Under the pieces are notes generated by a model, which saw only the letters and a list, made by a program, of their open reading frames with translations, was not told the origin of the DNA and searched no databases. DNA of 6,873 nucleotides from Promethearchaeum sp. (GTDB lineage: Archaea > Asgardarchaeota > Lokiarchaeia > Sigyniarchaeales > Promethearchaeaceae). The stretch covers positions 1 through 6,873 of the forward strand of contig JAUWPK010000200.1 in the NCBI GenBank assembly GCA_030611625.1, written 5' to 3'. This document shows positions 4,794 to 6,873 of this stretch, piece after piece (the first letter of the stretch is position 1; the number at the start of each line of letters is the position of its first letter). Both the position numbers and the translations under genes were made by a program.

Positions 4794-6331
4794 GATTTAA
4801 ATTTAAAAAACTGGGAATTAGCACGGGTGCTGTTCGGATTATCATTATGGATGATGATGATGCATTTGAATTGGGGGCAAAACCCGGAGATAGGGTAAAA
4901 ATATATCATATTAATGAAGAAAATAATAGTATTATTGAACCTGGACTTATCACAATTGTTGACATAGCCACCGGAGAAGAAATGCTTAAACGAGGAGAGG
5001 TTGGCCTATATGATGAAGTTGCAAAAAAATTGGAATTAAATATAAAAACAAAGGAAATTGAAATTCATTTATCCTCCCGACCAAAATCATTTTTAGCCAT
5101 TAAAGATAAAGTTAAAGGAAAAAACCTTAGTACAGCACAAATTCAAGAGATTATTCATGATTGTACTCATGATAATTTATTAGCAATTGAAAAGGCAGCT
5201 TTTATTGTGGGATTGGAGACAAATGGTGCCACAGATGAAGAAATTGTCGATTTAACAGAAGCTATGACACATTCAGGTGAAATTTTCGATTTTGGACCAG
5301 AATGCTATGATAAACACAGCACAGGTGGGGTTCCGGGGAATAAAGTGACTTTAATTATTGTCCCAATTGTTGCCGCTGCAGGACTACTCATCCCTAAAAC
5401 ATCAACACGAGCAATAACAAGCCCATCAGGAACAGCTGATAGCTTTGAAGTACTTGCACCAGTTAGTTTTCCTAAAGAAGAAGTATTGAAATTACTTAAA
5501 AATGAAAGAGCAGGAATTCTTTGGGGAGGAGAATTGGATTTAGCTCCAGCCGATAATGCTCTAATAAGGATTGAAAAACCATTAACATTAGACCCTCTCC
5601 CTTTAATGATCGCAAGCATACTATGTAAGAAAAAAGCTCTTGGTGTTCGTAAATTAGTTTTAGATATTCCTTGTGGAAAAGGAACAAAATTTTCTGGAAT
5701 TGAAGATGGTAGAAAATTTGCTATCAAATTTAAAGAAATAGCAACCAGAGTCGGGGTTGATTGTATCTGCTTACTCACAAATGCATCTCAACCAGTTGGA
5801 CATGCCGTTGGACCAGCATTAGAAGCACAAGAAGCTTTAAAATTATTAATTGATCCAACTATTGGTCCTTCTAGCCTTCGAAATAAATCTTGTGAATTAG
5901 CTGGAATCTTATTAGAAATGGGAGGAAAAGCACAGGAAGGTGAAGGAAAAGATTTAGCTTTAGAAATTTTAAATTCTGGAGAAGCTTACAAAGCAATGAA
6001 GAGAATAATAAAAGCTCAAGGAGGAGATCCTGAAATTAAACCAGAAGATATAAAAATTGGTCCGTTTGTTGCAGAAATGAAGGCAACTGCTAATGGTTTT
6101 ATAACATCTGTTAGAAATGAATATATTAATAGAATTGCAAAAATTGCAGGTTGTCCTGGTGTAAAGGAAGCTGGAATTGTAATTGAGCGGAAGATTGGCC
6201 AAAAAACCAAGAAAGGAGAAATTATATTTAAAATTTATTCGTATAATGAAAAGAGACTTAAAGAAGCAGTGGAATTTTATAGGGCTAATCCTCCACAAAT
6301 CCTTGGAGGAATGACCCTGGAAAAAATTTAA
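4790..6331 (+). CDS. deoA: AMP phosphorylase (nucleoside 5'-monophosphate phosphorylase)
   Basis: The enzyme splits AMP (also CMP and UMP in characterised archaeal members) with phosphate into the free base and ribose 1,5-bisphosphate. An isomerase converts this to ribulose 1,5-bisphosphate for type III Rubisco. It belongs to the thymidine phosphorylase superfamily; the 513 residues match the archaeal enzymes (about 500). Residues ~1-85 are the extra N-terminal domain of AMP phosphorylases, with LGAKPGDRVKI at 28-38, linked to oligomer assembly in the Thermococcus enzyme. The helical and alpha/beta catalytic part follows: KHSTGGVPGNKV at 175-186 (the phosphate-binding loop in its AMP phosphorylase form) and KTSTRAITSPSGTADSFE at 203-220. 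VGHAVGPALEA (336-346) and the C-terminal domain, with GCPGVKEAGI at 454-463, complete the protein. The start is set by family length and by the TATA-like box 26 bases upstream. Translation could otherwise couple to a tiny upstream ORF whose TGA overlaps this ATG. pdaD follows after 30 bases, probably co-transcribed. Type III Rubisco and the isomerase are not in the window. Confidence 0.96.
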   Translation: MRFKFKKLGISTGAVRIIIMDDDDAFELGAKPGDRVKIYHINEENNSIIEPGLITIVDIATGEEMLKRGEVGLYDEVAKKLELNIKTKEIEIHLSSRPKSFLAIKDKVKGKNLSTAQIQEIIHDCTHDNLLAIEKAAFIVGLETNGATDEEIVDLTEAMTHSGEIFDFGPECYDKHSTGGVPGNKVTLIIVPIVAAAGLLIPKTSTRAITSPSGTADSFEVLAPVSFPKEEVLKLLKNERAGILWGGELDLAPADNALIRIEKPLTLDPLPLMIASILCKKKALGVRKLVLDIPCGKGTKFSGIEDGRKFAIKFKEIATRVGVDCICLLTNASQPVGHAVGPALEAQEALKLLIDPTIGPSSLRNKSCELAGILLEMGGKAQEGEGKDLALEILNSGEAYKAMKRIIKAQGGDPEIKPEDIKIGPFVAEMKATANGFITSVRNEYINRIAKIAGCPGVKEAGIVIERKIGQKTKKGEIIFKIYSYNEKRLKEAVEFYRANPPQILGGMTLEKI

Positions 6332-6346
6332 TTCTTGTGCTTTATT

Positions 6347-6354
6347 GGTAAGGA
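6347..6354 (+). promoter_or_regulatory. Ribosome binding site for pdaD
   Basis: GGTAAGGA ends seven bases before the ATG at 6362, a normal distance. It is a partial match to the archaeal Shine-Dalgarno sequence. With no clear TATA box in the 30-base spacer, it supports translation of pdaD from a transcript shared with the AMP phosphorylase gene. Confidence 0.4.
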
Positions 6355-6361
6355 TATTATT

Positions 6362-6873
6362 ATGAATTTAGTCCCAAAATATGTGTTTTTCACAAAAGGA
6401 GTCGGATCAGATAAAAAAGAACTTCTATCATTTGAATCCGCCCTTTTAGATGCTGGAATCGCGCATTTGAACATAGTTCAAGTTTCTTCAATACTTCCCC
6501 CTAATTGTTTGGAAATTTCAAAGGAAAAAGGTCTCAAAATGTTAAATCCAGGTCAAATTGTATTCGTTGTTTTAGCTCGTCAATGTTCAAATGAAAAACA
6601 CAAATTGATTTCTGCATCTGTAGGCGTAGCAAAGCCAAAAGATGAAAATCATTATGGATTTTTAAGTGAGCAACATGGTTTCGGTCAAGATGAAAAAACT
6701 GCAGGTGATTTCGCAGAAGATTTAGCTGCAAGTATGTTAGCTAGCACACTTGGCATAGAATTTGATATTGATGCTGATTATGATGAAAAGCGAGAAATAT
6801 TTCATATAAGTGATAAAATTGTTGAAACCAAATCAACAACATCCACCTGTATTGTTGAAAAGGATGGAAATTT
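6362..6873 (+). CDS. pdaD: Pyruvoyl-dependent arginine decarboxylase (partial, 3' end beyond window)
   Basis: The enzyme converts arginine to agmatine plus CO2. Agmatine feeds polyamine synthesis and, in archaea, the agmatidine modification of tRNA-Ile2. The 170 complete codons visible cover essentially the whole family domain (usually about 155-165 residues), and only the tail is missing. The proenzyme self-cleaves within VSSILPP: Ser42 and Ser43 (6485-6490) match the Ser-Ser site at which the second serine becomes the pyruvoyl group. KGVGSDK near residues 12-18 and ESALLDAGIAHLNIV (25-39) match the small beta subunit. PGQIVFVVLA (63-72), SASVGVAKPKD (84-94), YGFLSE with Glu103 (equivalent to the active-site Glu109 of the Methanocaldococcus enzyme) and GDFAEDLAASMLASTLGIEFD match the large alpha subunit. 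This is the form seen in Thermococcus and Archaeoglobus rather than the AdoMet-decarboxylase-derived crenarchaeal enzyme. GGTAAGGA provides the ribosome site. The C-terminus is slightly longer than usual, ending in a Ser/Thr-rich stretch. Confidence 0.95.
   Translation, partial: MNLVPKYVFFTKGVGSDKKELLSFESALLDAGIAHLNIVQVSSILPPNCLEISKEKGLKMLNPGQIVFVVLARQCSNEKHKLISASVGVAKPKDENHYGFLSEQHGFGQDEKTAGDFAEDLAASMLASTLGIEFDIDADYDEKREIFHISDKIVETKSTTSTCIVEKDGN

Noticed and set aside
5305..5778. Minus-strand 157-codon frame inside the AMP phosphorylase gene
   Set aside because: The plus strand here encodes the conserved catalytic core of AMP phosphorylase; the antisense frame is a by-product of its codon use.
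5496..6298. Several short minus-strand frames (63, 109 and 64 codons) within the AMP phosphorylase gene
   Set aside because: All are antisense to well-conserved family sequence and have no ribosome sites or recognisable motifs.
6534..6731. Minus-strand 65-codon frame
   Set aside because: It is antisense to the conserved alpha-subunit region of the pyruvoyl arginine decarboxylase.
1..6873. CRISPR array, tRNA, insertion sequence or attachment site
   Set aside because: No short regularly spaced repeats, tRNA-like cloverleaf, transposase or terminal inverted repeats were seen; the only sizeable repeat is the in-frame duplication in the FN3 protein.

Overview
The window looks like chromosomal DNA from an AT-rich archaeon, most likely an Asgard (Lokiarchaeia-like) lineage. 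The archaeal assignment rests on a full-length archaeal-type AMP phosphorylase, a pyruvoyl-dependent arginine decarboxylase of the euryarchaeal type, TATA-like boxes at leaderless or short-leader distances, and T-rich tracts after a stop codon. The Asgard assignment is an inference. It comes from base composition, the large secreted fibronectin-III and clostripain-like proteins, and a protein whose N-terminal half resembles eukaryotic SNAP (NSF attachment protein). No rRNA or other marker gene is present to settle it.

Layout. Positions 1-1692 (minus strand) hold the N-terminal 564 codons of a secreted, all-beta protein. It has an Ig-like domain followed by two copies of a [fibronectin III + beta module] unit, and it runs off the left edge. 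Positions 1693-2023 are mostly intergenic, with promoter-like signals and a doubtful 23-residue ORF that has a good Shine-Dalgarno sequence. Positions 2024-3277 (minus) encode a membrane-anchored or secreted C11 (clostripain-family) cysteine peptidase with an unusual active-site neighbourhood. A compact 82-base divergent spacer separates it from a plus-strand gene (3360-4688) encoding a SNAP-like TPR solenoid fused to C-terminal beta-sandwich domains. After T-rich terminator-like runs come the AMP phosphorylase gene (4790-6331) and, 30 bases later, the 5' part of the pdaD arginine decarboxylase gene (6362 to the right edge).

How the genes relate. The two minus-strand genes encode proteins for the cell surface; both carry N-terminal hydrophobic segments and many N-glycosylation sequons. 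The three plus-strand genes look cytosolic. AMP phosphorylase feeds nucleoside 5'-monophosphates into the ribose-1,5-bisphosphate (type III Rubisco) pathway. Arginine decarboxylase makes agmatine for polyamines and for agmatidine modification of tRNA-Ile. The last two genes probably share a transcript, but no direct metabolic link is visible. The least explained and most interesting gene is the SNAP-like/beta-sandwich fusion.
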